A stretch of DNA of 64,000 nucleotides from Variovorax ginsengisoli (GTDB lineage Bacteria > Pseudomonadota > Gammaproteobacteria > Burkholderiales > Burkholderiaceae_C). Below, piece by piece: positions 17,298-26,388 of this stretch; the first letter of the stretch is position 1, and the number at the start of each line of letters is the position of its first letter. Made by a program: the position numbers and the translations under genes. The stretch is from assembly GCF_030811835.1 (NCBI RefSeq), contig NZ_JAUSRO010000004.1:1-64000 (forward strand), in the 5' to 3' direction. The notes below the pieces were generated by a model that did no database searches, was not told where the DNA came from, and saw nothing but the letters and a program-made list of their open reading frames with translations.

Positions 17298-17392
17298 TCC
17301 AATCTCCTTTTTGTCCATGCAGAAGCAAGACTTTGGCGTGGGAGTTTGGAAGCATTTAGGAAGACGAGGGTCTCTTGCACACTGATTGCGGC

Positions 17393-20188
17393 TCAGTGGG
17401 AGGTGCAGCCTGCGTCGGCGACAAGCCGCCTCAGTTCGGCCAGCAGTTCATGCAGATCGGCCGGCTTGGCGAAGTGCGCGCCGAATCCGGCCTCCTGGGA
17501 AGCCCGCCGGTCGCGAGCCTGGCCATAGCCCGTCAAGGCCACCAATGCCATGGACGGCCAACGGCCATTGGCACGCACGCGGCGCGCAAATTCATAGCCG
17601 CTGATGTCCGGCAGGCCGATGTCGACCACGACCGCGTCGACAGGCGATTCGTAGAGTCGTTCGAAGGCCTTCTCGGCACTGTAGGCCACACGCACCGAAT
17701 GGCCTTCCAGCCGGTACCAATCGGCCAGAAGATTCACCGCATCCTGGTTGTCGTCCACGAAAAGCAGACGCAGCGGCGGTCCCGCAGGCGATGCGTCGAT
17801 GTGTTCGATGGCGCAAGCATCAGGCAGAGGAGGCGCCAGCGGCAGCATGAGATGGAAGGTCGTGCCTTTGCCAGCGCCGTCACTCGTTGCATCGATGGTC
17901 CCCCCGTGGAGTTCGGCCAGGCTGCGGGCGATCGCGAGTCCGAGGCCGAGACCACCGCCCGGGCGCTGCAGGCTTTGGCCCGCCTGCACGAATCGATCGA
18001 ACACATGGGGCAGCAGCGCGGAATCGATGCCCACACCCTCGTCGGACACCGAGAGTTCGGCCTGGCCTTCGACGACGGCAAGTGCCACGGTGATCGACTT
18101 CGCGGGCGGCGTGAACTTGGCGGCGTTGTTGAGCAGGTTGGACACCAGTTGGGCCAAGCGCAACGCATCGCCCAGCACCATGATCGGCGTGGTGGGTAGC
18201 ACGACGCCGGGCATGCGTGCACGTTGCTGCATGAGGGGCTGCGCAAGTTCCATCGCATGGGTCACGACGTCGCGCAGATCGACCCGTTCGCGCTGCAGGA
18301 CGATGTTGCCCGCCACGATACGCGGCACGTCGAGCAGGTCGTCCACCATGCGGGAGAGCTGCTTGACTTGGCGCTCGATCATCTTGCGTTCGCTCGTGAA
18401 GACGTCGGGCTCCTTGCGTGCCATGAGTTGCAGAACGAGCGAAATCGGCGCGAGCGGGTTACGCAGCGCATGTCCGAGCATGGCGAAGAATTCGTCCTTT
18501 GCATGGCTCGCCGCCTCGACCTCGGCACGCGCCTGGTGCGCCTGGGCGAGCAAACGGACGTTGTCGAGCGCGAGCGCAGCCCGTTGTGCGAATTCTTCGA
18601 CCAGGGTGACGTCCTCGGGGCTGAAATGGCGCTCCGACTCGGATTGCAGCACCGCCATCGCACCGATCGTGCGGCCGCGTGCCACCAGTGGCACCACGCA
18701 GCACGCGTGAATGCCGTGGCTGACCGCGAGCGCGCGCAAGCCTGCATGCGGCAGTTCAGAGAAGTCCCTCGTGGTGCGATTGACTACAAAGGTTTCACCT
18801 GTCGTCACCGCCCAGTGCAGTGAACCCGGTGCGTTGGTGTCGGCGATGGCGCGGGCGACGGCGGCGGTCACCTGGCTGGCACGGGTCAGGTTGCGATAGC
18901 GCGCGAGCTTGCGATGGAGCATGTCGTTCTCGTCGAGCAGGTCAATGCGACAGATGTCGGCGAAGTCCGGCACGATGACCTGCGCGATGGCCTCTATCGT
19001 CGAGGCCTCTTCGAGGGAGCGCGACAAGGTCGTGCTGACCGTGGCGAGCCATTGCAGGCGCTGCTGAGCGGCTTGCGCCGACAGCAGTGCCTGCTGGCCG
19101 GTCACCAGCAGGGTGTCGCGTTCCTCCTCGTGCTGGATGCGGTCGGTCGCCGCCTCTGCGAGTGCGTGGGAGACGCGGTCGACTTCGTCGATGCCCGACC
19201 GGTTCGGCGCGACCGGCTCACCGTGGCCCAGTGCCAGCGCGCTTTCGCGCAGGCGGCGCATCGGCCGCGTGATGGTGCGCGCGACCCACCAGACGCCCAA
19301 TCCGCCAGCGAGCAATGAAAACAGCACGCCCCCGCTGTAGGCCCACATGGTGCGCCGCCATGCGCTGTCGACGGTGGACATGGGCATGCCGAGCACGACC
19401 TGCCAGCGGGCCGATGCGAGCCGGACGATGGCCGTCTGCATGGGGACGCCCTCATCCGTGTTCACGGTGCGCAGGAGTTCTGCGCGCGTATCCTGGCTGA
19501 CCAGTGCCTCGCGCAACGTCGGGCCCGGTGGCCGGCCGCGGGTGAGTTCATCGTTGACCGATCGCGCGATCCGCAATTGATTGCTGTCGAAGACCGACAC
19601 CTTCCAGCCGTCTGGCACCTGCTGGTTGCGCAGGACCGCAGCGACAGTCTCTGGTTTTACGATGGCCGTGAGTACATGGCGCACCTGGCCACCGCGAAGC
19701 ACAGGGACGCGGACGGCGAACAGCAGCTTGTCGCGCGAACCACTGAACAGCCCGCTGACGACCGGCCGCCGTGTGCGAACCGCCTCTGCATGGCTGGGAA
19801 GGTCCAGGACCTGGTCGGCTGTGATACCAAAAGGACGTTCGCTGCTGAAGACGACATGGCCTTCAGGCGTGGTGAGCTGCACACCCTCCCAACCTGGATT
19901 GGACGCACGCAGCGCGCTGGCCAGCAGGTGCGCATCGGCCAGCGTCGACAGGTCGGTGGCGCCCAACGGATCGGTGAGCGCGAGCGTTTGCAGGGAAGAG
20001 ATCGCCAGGCGAAGTTCGCTGTCGACTGCGCCCGCCACGGCGCGTGCCATGCCGATTGCGGCATCGCGCGATTGCGCACGCTGGCCGAGCCCCAGGTCGA
20101 CCAGCGCAATGCCGCAGAGGATCGCCAGTGGCAGCATGGCGGCGATTGCCACCATCAACACGCGGCCGGGCAGGCTCATCAGACGCAT
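17393..20188 (-). CDS. Hybrid sensor histidine kinase (tandem copy B, variant H-box)
   Basis: 931 residues: TM1 (about 8-30), a periplasmic sensor region (30-275), TM2 with HAMP (about 278-350), coiled coil, GAF domain (about 390-550), HisKA, HATPase_c (DEGVGIDSALLPHVFDRFVQ; GGGLGLGLAIARSL), and a C-terminal receiver (VDDNQDAVNLL, phosphoacceptor Asp in VVDIGLPDISG, Lys in FAKP). The phosphoacceptor His is in MLGHALRNPLAPI: the residue after His is Ala, not the near-invariant Glu that acts in autophosphorylation. Its neighbour copy keeps HELRN. The gene starts 9 bp after the stop of that neighbour, so the two form an operon. The product probably signals through phosphorelay; target unknown. 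Confidence 0.92.
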   Translation of the reverse strand: MRLMSLPGRVLMVAIAAMLPLAILCGIALVDLGLGQRAQSRDAAIGMARAVAGAVDSELRLAISSLQTLALTDPLGATDLSTLADAHLLASALRASNPGWEGVQLTTPEGHVVFSSERPFGITADQVLDLPSHAEAVRTRRPVVSGLFSGSRDKLLFAVRVPVLRGGQVRHVLTAIVKPETVAAVLRNQQVPDGWKVSVFDSNQLRIARSVNDELTRGRPPGPTLREALVSQDTRAELLRTVNTDEGVPMQTAIVRLASARWQVVLGMPMSTVDSAWRRTMWAYSGGVLFSLLAGGLGVWWVARTITRPMRRLRESALALGHGEPVAPNRSGIDEVDRVSHALAEAATDRIQHEEERDTLLVTGQQALLSAQAAQQRLQWLATVSTTLSRSLEEASTIEAIAQVIVPDFADICRIDLLDENDMLHRKLARYRNLTRASQVTAAVARAIADTNAPGSLHWAVTTGETFVVNRTTRDFSELPHAGLRALAVSHGIHACCVVPLVARGRTIGAMAVLQSESERHFSPEDVTLVEEFAQRAALALDNVRLLAQAHQARAEVEAASHAKDEFFAMLGHALRNPLAPISLVLQLMARKEPDVFTSERKMIERQVKQLSRMVDDLLDVPRIVAGNIVLQRERVDLRDVVTHAMELAQPLMQQRARMPGVVLPTTPIMVLGDALRLAQLVSNLLNNAAKFTPPAKSITVALAVVEGQAELSVSDEGVGIDSALLPHVFDRFVQAGQSLQRPGGGLGLGLAIARSLAELHGGTIDATSDGAGKGTTFHLMLPLAPPLPDACAIEHIDASPAGPPLRLLFVDDNQDAVNLLADWYRLEGHSVRVAYSAEKAFERLYESPVDAVVVDIGLPDISGYEFARRVRANGRWPSMALVALTGYGQARDRRASQEAGFGAHFAKPADLHELLAELRRLVADAGCTSH

Positions 20189-20197
20189 GGGCCGCAG

Positions 20198-23005
20198 TCA
20201 GGTGGTGGTGCGGTTGACCAGCCGCTGCAGCTCCGCAGCCATCGCTTCGACGGCGGCAGGTTTGGGGAAATGGGCATCGAAGCCCGCGGCCAGTGCCTCC
20301 TGGCGGTCGGTCTCCTGACCGTAACCGGTCAGTGCAATCAGCACCATGCTGCGCCATCGCTCGTTGGCGCGCATGCGTCGGGCCAGTTCGTAGCCGCTGA
20401 TGCCCGGCAGGCCGATGTCGAAGATGGCCGCATCCGCGGGCGCTTGATAGAGCAGCGCAAGCGCTTCTTCGGCGCTATGAGCGGTGCGCACCGCGTGACC
20501 CTCCAGCCGGAACCAGTCTCCGAGCAAGGCGACCAGGTCCTTGTTGTCGTCGACCAGCAAGAGACGTAGAGGCGCCGTCAGAGGCGCCGTCGACGGTACC
20601 GGTCCGGGCGTCGGGGCGGCGGGCAGGGCCTTGCGGACTTCGGTGTTCGCCAGCGGAATACGCACCGTGAATACAGCCCCTTCGCCCGGACCTGCACTTT
20701 CTGCGCGGATGCTGCCGCCATGAAGCTGAACCAGACTTTGCGCGATCGACAAGCCGAGCCCGAGGCCCCCGCCGGCGCGCTGCAGATGCTGCTCGCCTTG
20801 CACGAAGCGATCGAACACGTGGGCCAGCAGATCGTGTGCAATGCCGATGCCGGTATCGGCCACGACCAGTTCCGCTTCATGGGCATGAACCTCCAGCTTC
20901 ACTGTGATGGCCTGCCACGGCTCAGTGAACTTGGCCGCGTTGTCCAGTAGCGCGGAGACGATCTGCGCCAGGCGGACCTCGTCGCCCTGAACCATGACGG
21001 GCGAGGAGGGCAGCGACAGTACAGGCTTGCGCGCGCGGCTTTGCAAGGTAAGGCGCGTGAGCTCGAGCGCTCGCGAAACCACCTCGCGCATGTCGACGGG
21101 TTCCATCTTCAGCACGAACTTGCCCGACAGCACGCGCGCCACGTCGAGCAGGTCGTCGACGATGTGCGTGAGGTGTCCGACTTGCCGTTCGATGATCTGG
21201 CGCTCGCGTGGAAATGCGGCATCGCCGCGCCGCGTGATCACCTCCAGCGCCAGTGCGATCGGTGCCAGGGGGTTGCGCAGTTCGTGGCCGAGCATGGCCA
21301 GGAATTCGTCTTTCGACTGGCTCGCAAGCTCGGCCTGCTGCTGCGCGCTGCGGGCCTGTGCGAACAGCCGCACGTTGTCCAGCGCGAGCGCGACGCGCTG
21401 GGCGATTTCGCCGATCAGGATGCGGTCGTCGGCCGTGAAGCGCCGCTTCGACTCCGCCTGAATCACGGCCATCGCACCTATGGTGCGGCCCCGTGCGACC
21501 AGCGGCACCACGCACAGCGCGGTCATGCGCATGGCCCGTGCGAAGTCGCGGAATGTCGCGTCCTCGATGTCGGACAGATCGGCTTTGGAGAAGTTCTGCA
21601 GAAAAACCTCGCCGGTGGCCACGGCGTGGGGAAAAAAGCCGGGCACGTCAGGCGGCGCCTTGTGCCGGCTATTGACTTCGTGCTGGATCTCAGCACTGCG
21701 CCGGGGGTTGAAATGGCGAGTGAGCTTGCGCTGCAGCTCATCGTTTTCGTCGAGCAGGTCGATGCGGCAGGCGTCCGCAAACTCCGGCACGAGCACATCG
21801 GCAATCGCATGCAGCGTGGAACTTTCTTCCAGCGATTTGGAAAGCATCGAGCTCGCGTGCATAAGGTATCCGATCCGGCGCTCGGCGGCTTGCGCGTCCG
21901 AACGTGCCTGGCGTTCGGCCAGCAGCAGGTCGTCGCGTTCGGCTTCGCGGCGCGTGCGCTCGATGCCGGCGAGCCCCAGCGCGCTGGCCACTGCATCGAT
22001 CTCGACGATGCCCGAACGCTGGACCGTGACCACCGCGCCCCGCCCGAGTGCGGCAGCGCTGTCGCGCAACTGCCGTATCGGACGGGTGATCGTGCGCGAC
22101 GTCCACCAGGCCGCAAAGCCGCTGAGGAACAACGACAGCACCAAGCCGGCGCCGCTGAGCAGCAACGTGCGCACCAGGGTGGCGTTGGCCGTCGACGTGG
22201 CGCCGCCGATGACCACCACCCAGGGCGCCGAGGTCATGCGCACCAGCGCCGTCTGCACCTGTACGCCATCGGGGTTCTCGGCAGAGCTGAGCAGGTCCTC
22301 GCGGGAACTCATGGTGTCGATCAACGCGCTCACGGCGGCGCTGGGCGGCTGGCCTCTGAAATTGGTTTCGTTGCGCGAGCGGGCCACGCCTGTGCGCATC
22401 GAGTCGAACACAGACACCGTCCAGCCCTCGGGAATCTGTTGCCGCGCGAGCACGGCGGAGATCGCTTCGGGCGCCACCACTGCGGTGAGCACGCGCCGTA
22501 CGGAGCCGTCGCGCAAAATTGGAACGCGCACGGGGAAGCTCAGCCGGCCGCCAGGGCGCAGGGTCAGCGAACCGACAACCGGCTGGCCGGTGCGAACGGT
22601 CAGGGCCAGGCTGTCCATGTCGACGGCCCGCTCGATCGGCACGCCGAAAGGACGCTCGGTGCTGAAGATGCCCGAACCATCGGGCGCCGCCATGAGGATG
22701 TTCCGCCAGTTCGGTTGCGACGCGCGCATGGCTGATGCAAGCGCATGGGTGTTGGCCAGCGAAGCGAGCGATTCGCCGCTGGCTGGACTGGCCAGTGTGA
22801 TCGCCTGCAGCGAGGAGACGGTCATACGCAGTTCACCGTCGATAGCGGTCGCAACGGTGCGCGCAACGCCCAGGGTCGACGCCAGCGACTGCGCGCGTTG
22901 CTCGGCAATCAGACCGTACAGTGCCACGCCGGAGAGCACGGCAAACGGCACGATGCCCGCCAGTGCGACGAGCAGCACGCGGCTTGAAAAATTGAAGGCA
23001 CGCAT
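20198..23005 (-). CDS. Hybrid sensor histidine kinase (tandem copy A)
   Basis: 935 residues from the ATG at 23005 (MRAFNFSSRVLLVALAG), the start that aligns with the downstream copy; a GTG at 23053 would add 16 residues. Layout matches the neighbour domain by domain: TM1, periplasmic sensor (30-280), TM2/HAMP, GAF (about 395-560), HisKA with the canonical MLGHELRNPLAPI, HATPase_c (DTGIGIAHDLLAHVFDRFVQ; GGGLGLGLSIAQSL) and a receiver with Asp in IFDIGLPGISG and Lys in FPKPA. The two clearly arose by tandem duplication, since even the linker LCVVPLVARGRTIGAMAV is nearly shared. No output protein is adjacent. Confidence 0.93.
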   Translation of the reverse strand: MRAFNFSSRVLLVALAGIVPFAVLSGVALYGLIAEQRAQSLASTLGVARTVATAIDGELRMTVSSLQAITLASPASGESLASLANTHALASAMRASQPNWRNILMAAPDGSGIFSTERPFGVPIERAVDMDSLALTVRTGQPVVGSLTLRPGGRLSFPVRVPILRDGSVRRVLTAVVAPEAISAVLARQQIPEGWTVSVFDSMRTGVARSRNETNFRGQPPSAAVSALIDTMSSREDLLSSAENPDGVQVQTALVRMTSAPWVVVIGGATSTANATLVRTLLLSGAGLVLSLFLSGFAAWWTSRTITRPIRQLRDSAAALGRGAVVTVQRSGIVEIDAVASALGLAGIERTRREAERDDLLLAERQARSDAQAAERRIGYLMHASSMLSKSLEESSTLHAIADVLVPEFADACRIDLLDENDELQRKLTRHFNPRRSAEIQHEVNSRHKAPPDVPGFFPHAVATGEVFLQNFSKADLSDIEDATFRDFARAMRMTALCVVPLVARGRTIGAMAVIQAESKRRFTADDRILIGEIAQRVALALDNVRLFAQARSAQQQAELASQSKDEFLAMLGHELRNPLAPIALALEVITRRGDAAFPRERQIIERQVGHLTHIVDDLLDVARVLSGKFVLKMEPVDMREVVSRALELTRLTLQSRARKPVLSLPSSPVMVQGDEVRLAQIVSALLDNAAKFTEPWQAITVKLEVHAHEAELVVADTGIGIAHDLLAHVFDRFVQGEQHLQRAGGGLGLGLSIAQSLVQLHGGSIRAESAGPGEGAVFTVRIPLANTEVRKALPAAPTPGPVPSTAPLTAPLRLLLVDDNKDLVALLGDWFRLEGHAVRTAHSAEEALALLYQAPADAAIFDIGLPGISGYELARRMRANERWRSMVLIALTGYGQETDRQEALAAGFDAHFPKPAAVEAMAAELQRLVNRTTT

Positions 23006-23249
23006 CAGCGAGGATTGGGTCGGTCGGTTGAGCGGTGGCGTCCTGCGCGGCACCGCAGCCCAGAGGAAAAATGGGCTGACAGATAAAAGCAGGGATTGTG
23101 ACGCCGCAGTGGAAACCGCGCGTGCACTTCAAGCCACACATGTCCCGATAAGTGGCGCAGCCCTTTTTTATTTATTAACATAAGATACATTGTATTTTAT
23201 AAATCGAGGTGTCCTTGGACCGCATGCATGCTTTCATGCGCGCGGTACC

Positions 23250-24233
23250 ATGGTTGACCATGAACCTTTTGTGCTGCCGATTCAACGCCCTATGGCCGGC
23301 TGCCTGCGGAATGCAATCGCCATGCGGCACATGAAGCGGCTCGCGGGTGTGTGGCACCGCGTGCGGCAGGCCACGATGGCCACACCCGGACTGCGCGTGC
23401 TGCTGCTGGCCATCCGCAATTACGTGATGCACCAGAGCGCCAACCAGGCCGGGAGCCTCGCGTTTTCGTCGGTACTTGCCATGTTTCCGCTGCTGCTTCT
23501 GGTATCGGCTGCGGCCGGCTATATCGGCCAGCCCGGCGATGCTGCGGCGTTGGCCGACCGCGTCATGGGCTACACGCCGCAGCTGGTGCGCGATGCGATG
23601 CAGCCGGTCATTCAGCAGGTGCTTGCCCAGCGCAACCAGGCGCTGCTGACGATCGGTCTGGTCGCCACGCTGTGGACGGCGTCGTCGGGTATGCAAGCGG
23701 TGCGCTCGGCGCTGAACCGCTCCTACGGCATCGAGCGTGGACTGCCGTTCTGGAAGGCGCGCATCAAGGTCACGCTGTTCACGGTGATCGTGGGCGGGGG
23801 CATCGTGGCCGCCTTCAGCTCGGTGATCATCATGCCGTACCTGTGGCGGCTGCTGGAGACCAATGTGGGTGTCGGGCAGGAGGTGCTCTGGCTGCGCAAC
23901 AGCGTGCGCTACGGCTCGGCCTTCGTGGCACTGACGGTGCTGTATGCCCTGCTCTACGGCTGGCTTCCCGACATCCGCCAGCGCCTGTACACCGTGGTGC
24001 CGGGCGCGTTGGTCGGTGCAGCACTCTGGGTGGCCACGGCGGCCACGCTGTCCTACACGCTGCGAAGCGCCGGCAAGCTGGCCTTGCTGTACGGCAGCTT
24101 TGCGGGGGTGGTCGCAACGCTGGTCTTCCTCTATATCAGCGCAACCACCTTGATCTTCGGTGCCGAGATCAATGCCGTGCTGCATGAGAAGACCCGTCGC
24201 CGGGCAGAGGCGCAGCCCGGCACGCAGCGCTGA
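23250..24233 (+). CDS. YihY/BrkB family inner membrane protein
   Basis: 327 residues from the ATG at 23250 (a TTG at 23190 and other Mets at 23292 or 23322 are possible). The family signature is seen: NQAGSLAFSSVLAMFPLLLL near the first membrane helix, LWTASSGMQAVRSALNRSYG, and the closing YGSFAGVVATLVFLYISATTLIFGAEINAVL. About six membrane helices. The family was once annotated as RNase BN, wrongly, and its members are thought to be transporters or virulence-linked membrane proteins of unknown substrate. The region before it is AT rich (23165-23205) and may carry the promoter. Confidence 0.88.
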   Translation: MVDHEPFVLPIQRPMAGCLRNAIAMRHMKRLAGVWHRVRQATMATPGLRVLLLAIRNYVMHQSANQAGSLAFSSVLAMFPLLLLVSAAAGYIGQPGDAAALADRVMGYTPQLVRDAMQPVIQQVLAQRNQALLTIGLVATLWTASSGMQAVRSALNRSYGIERGLPFWKARIKVTLFTVIVGGGIVAAFSSVIIMPYLWRLLETNVGVGQEVLWLRNSVRYGSAFVALTVLYALLYGWLPDIRQRLYTVVPGALVGAALWVATAATLSYTLRSAGKLALLYGSFAGVVATLVFLYISATTLIFGAEINAVLHEKTRRRAEAQPGTQR

Positions 24234-24245
24234 TAATCGCCAAGG

Positions 24246-24262
24246 GTTTCCACTGTGGAAAC
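24246..24262. promoter_or_regulatory. Perfect palindrome upstream of TRAP operon, candidate operator
   Basis: GTTTCCAC-T-GTGGAAAC is a perfect 8-bp inverted repeat with a one-base centre, 84 bp before the first gene of the operon. The TTCCA/TGGAA half-sites are of the kind bound by IclR-family regulators, which often control uptake and catabolism of aromatic and hydroaromatic acids; this assignment is inference. Confidence 0.55.
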
Positions 24263-24346
24263 ATATTCCAGTTTCTCCCTAAGATTCGGCGCATCCCTGG
24301 ACCTGCGTTTGCGCGCGGTCCCTTGCACCCTTCCGGAGAAATTTCC

Positions 24347-25354
24347 ATGCGCACCGTACACCGCCTTGGCGTCGCCCTCGGGCTGACTTTTTCGCTGATG
24401 CTGCCCGCCTCAGCACAACAGGCGCAAGACAGGGTGATCCGCTTTGGGCACCTCAACAACGCCGACCATCCCGTGAGTTTCGGCGTCAAGCGTTTCGCTG
24501 AGCTGCTTGCAGCCAAGAGCGGTGGCCGCATGAAGGTCCAGGAGTTTCCTGCGTCCCAGCTGGGCAACGAGATGCAGCAGCAGTCGGCCCTGCAGGGCGG
24601 CGTGCAGCAGATGTCGGCGCCCGCGACCACCTCGCTGGCCGGCATCGTCAAGGAATTCGGACTGGTCGACTTTCCATTCGCCGTGAGCACATTCGAACAG
24701 GCAGATGCCCTGCTCGACGGGCCCCTGGGCCAGGCGCTGATCGCCAAGCTGCCAGAAAAAGGCCTGGTGGCGCTGGGCTACTGGGACCTGGGTTTTCGCA
24801 ATGTGACCAACAGCAAGCGGCCGATCGCCAAGGCGGAGGACCTGGATGGCTTGAAGATCCGCGTCATCCCGAACCCGGTGTTTCTCGACACGTTCAAGGC
24901 CTTCAAGGCGAACCCGGTGCCCATGCCTTTCGCCGAACTCTATGGCGCGCTGGAGGCCAAGGCCGTCGACGGGCAGGAGAACCCGTATGCGGTGATCCTC
25001 TCGAACAAGTTTTTTGAAGTCCAGAAATTCCTCAGCGCCACGAACCACGTCTACGCGGCGAACATCGTGCTGGTGAGCAAGAAGTTCTGGGACGGCCTGA
25101 CGCCTGCAGAGCAGCAGATGATGAAGGACGCCGCCAACGAAGCGCGCAGCTACCAACGCCAGGTCAGCCGCGCCGCTGCGCAGAAGGCGGTGGGCGAGTT
25201 GCAGGCCAAGGGGCTGCAGTTCAACGAAGTCGCTGCGGCCGAGCAGGCGCGCATGCGCAAGATCGCGAGCCCGGTGATCGAGCGCTTTGCCGCGAGCTAC
25301 GACCCCGCGATGGTGAAGCTCTACAACGACGAACTCGCACGCATCCGCAAGTGA
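24347..25354 (+). CDS. dctP: TRAP transporter substrate-binding protein (DctP family), first copy
   Basis: 335 residues starting MRTVHRLGVALGLTFSLMLPASAQ, a Sec signal peptide. Landmarks of DctP proteins: VIRFGHLNNADHPVSFGVKRFAELL, GLKIRVIPNPVFLDTFKAF, the conserved Arg region and EAKAVDGQENPYAVI. It binds a carboxylate in the periplasm and delivers it to the DctQM permease. The ATG at 24347 follows CGGAGAA. It begins an operon with aroQ, dctQ and dctM, and its paralogue closes the operon at 27702; both contain GYWDLGFRN and TNSKRPI. The organic acid is unknown, but the aroQ partner points to quinate- or shikimate-like acids. Confidence 0.93.
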   Translation: MRTVHRLGVALGLTFSLMLPASAQQAQDRVIRFGHLNNADHPVSFGVKRFAELLAAKSGGRMKVQEFPASQLGNEMQQQSALQGGVQQMSAPATTSLAGIVKEFGLVDFPFAVSTFEQADALLDGPLGQALIAKLPEKGLVALGYWDLGFRNVTNSKRPIAKAEDLDGLKIRVIPNPVFLDTFKAFKANPVPMPFAELYGALEAKAVDGQENPYAVILSNKFFEVQKFLSATNHVYAANIVLVSKKFWDGLTPAEQQMMKDAANEARSYQRQVSRAAAQKAVGELQAKGLQFNEVAAAEQARMRKIASPVIERFAASYDPAMVKLYNDELARIRK

Positions 25355-25375
25355 ACGCGCAGGCACGCAATCCCC

Positions 25376-25825
25376 ATGAAAATCCTTGTCCTGCACGGTC
25401 CCAATCTCAATCTGTTCGGTCGCCGCGAACCGCACATCTATGGCCGCACCACGTTGGCCGAGATCAATGAGCGGCTGGCCCGGCTCGCCGCTGAACTTCA
25501 GGTCGAACTGCTCACGCTGCAGTCCAACCACGAAGGCGCGCTCATCGACTTTCTGCACGCGCACATCGATGCCGCGCAGGGTGCGCTGGTCAATCCAGCC
25601 GGCCTGACGCAACACGGTGTGCCGTTGCACGATGCGATCAAGGCGATGCCATTCCCGACGATCGAAGTGCACATGTCGAACATCGCGGCCCGCGAGACAT
25701 GGCGAGCCCATTCGATCATCTCGCCCGCAGTCAAGGCCACCATTCAGGGGCTGGGGCCGCAGTCCTACCTTGCCGCGCTAAGGGCCCTGGTCGAAACCCT
25801 GCGCGAACCGGCGGAACGCGCATGA
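25376..25825 (+). CDS. aroQ: Type II 3-dehydroquinate dehydratase homologue with altered substrate loop
   Basis: 149 residues, normal length. AroQ interconverts 3-dehydroquinate and 3-dehydroshikimate. Comparison with the known M. tuberculosis enzyme at a constant offset of two gives Asn10, Arg17, Tyr22 (base), Asn73, His99 and Ser101 in EVHMSN, and Arg110: the catalytic set is intact. The substrate loop is unusual: residues 73-87 read NPAGLTQHGVPLHDA where the family has NPGxxTHxSxALRDA, so the substrate-binding His81 equivalent is Gln79 and the next positions differ too. It lies 21 bp after dctP, and its stop overlaps the dctQ start (ATGA), so it is a catabolic or uptake-linked paralogue, not the biosynthetic housekeeping enzyme. 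It may act on a related substrate. Confidence 0.9.
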   Translation: MKILVLHGPNLNLFGRREPHIYGRTTLAEINERLARLAAELQVELLTLQSNHEGALIDFLHAHIDAAQGALVNPAGLTQHGVPLHDAIKAMPFPTIEVHMSNIAARETWRAHSIISPAVKATIQGLGPQSYLAALRALVETLREPAERA

Positions 25826-26388
25826 CACGTTGGGTCGACCGGGTCTGCAGGATGCTGGAGGCGGTCATCGGCTTCATGCTGGCGGTGATGGTGGTGCTGG
25901 TGTTCGGCAACGTCGTGCTGCGCTACGGTTTCAATTCCGGCATCACGGTGTCCGAAGAAGTCTCGCGCTGGCTTTTCATCTGGATGACGTTCCTGGGCGC
26001 GGTCGTCGCGCTCAAGGAACACGGCCATCTGGGCGTCGACATGGTGGTGCAGAAGCTGCCGGCGTCCGGCAAGAAAGCCTGCCTGGCCATCGGCCACATC
26101 GTCATGCTGTACATCGTCTGGCTGCTCTTTCAGGGCAGCCTGGCGCAGGCGCGCATCAACTGGGACGTGACAGCGCCGACCACCGGTGCGTCGATGGCGA
26201 TCGTCTACGCGGCCGGCGTCGTCTTCGCCGTGCTCGCGGCCGTCATCCTCGCGCTCGATCTCTACCGGTTGCTGAGCGGCCAGCTCTCCGATGCCGACCT
26301 TGTGATGGTCCAGGAATCGGAAGAAGCCGTTCAGTTGCAGCAGATCCTCGGCGAGAACGCCGCGCCACCACCGGGCCGTGCGCCATGA
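25822..26388 (+). CDS. dctQ: TRAP transporter small permease (DctQ family)
   Basis: 188 residues, four predicted membrane helices, with the family motif SEEVSRWLFIWMTFLGAVVALKEHGHLGVDM. DctQ pairs with DctM to form the sodium-coupled inner-membrane carrier. It starts at the ATG that overlaps the aroQ stop, and its own stop overlaps the dctM start (ATGA at 26385-26388), so the three are translationally coupled. A longer frame to 25699 is rejected because it would overlap aroQ by 120 bases. Confidence 0.93.
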   Translation: MTRWVDRVCRMLEAVIGFMLAVMVVLVFGNVVLRYGFNSGITVSEEVSRWLFIWMTFLGAVVALKEHGHLGVDMVVQKLPASGKKACLAIGHIVMLYIVWLLFQGSLAQARINWDVTAPTTGASMAIVYAAGVVFAVLAAVILALDLYRLLSGQLSDADLVMVQESEEAVQLQQILGENAAPPPGRAP

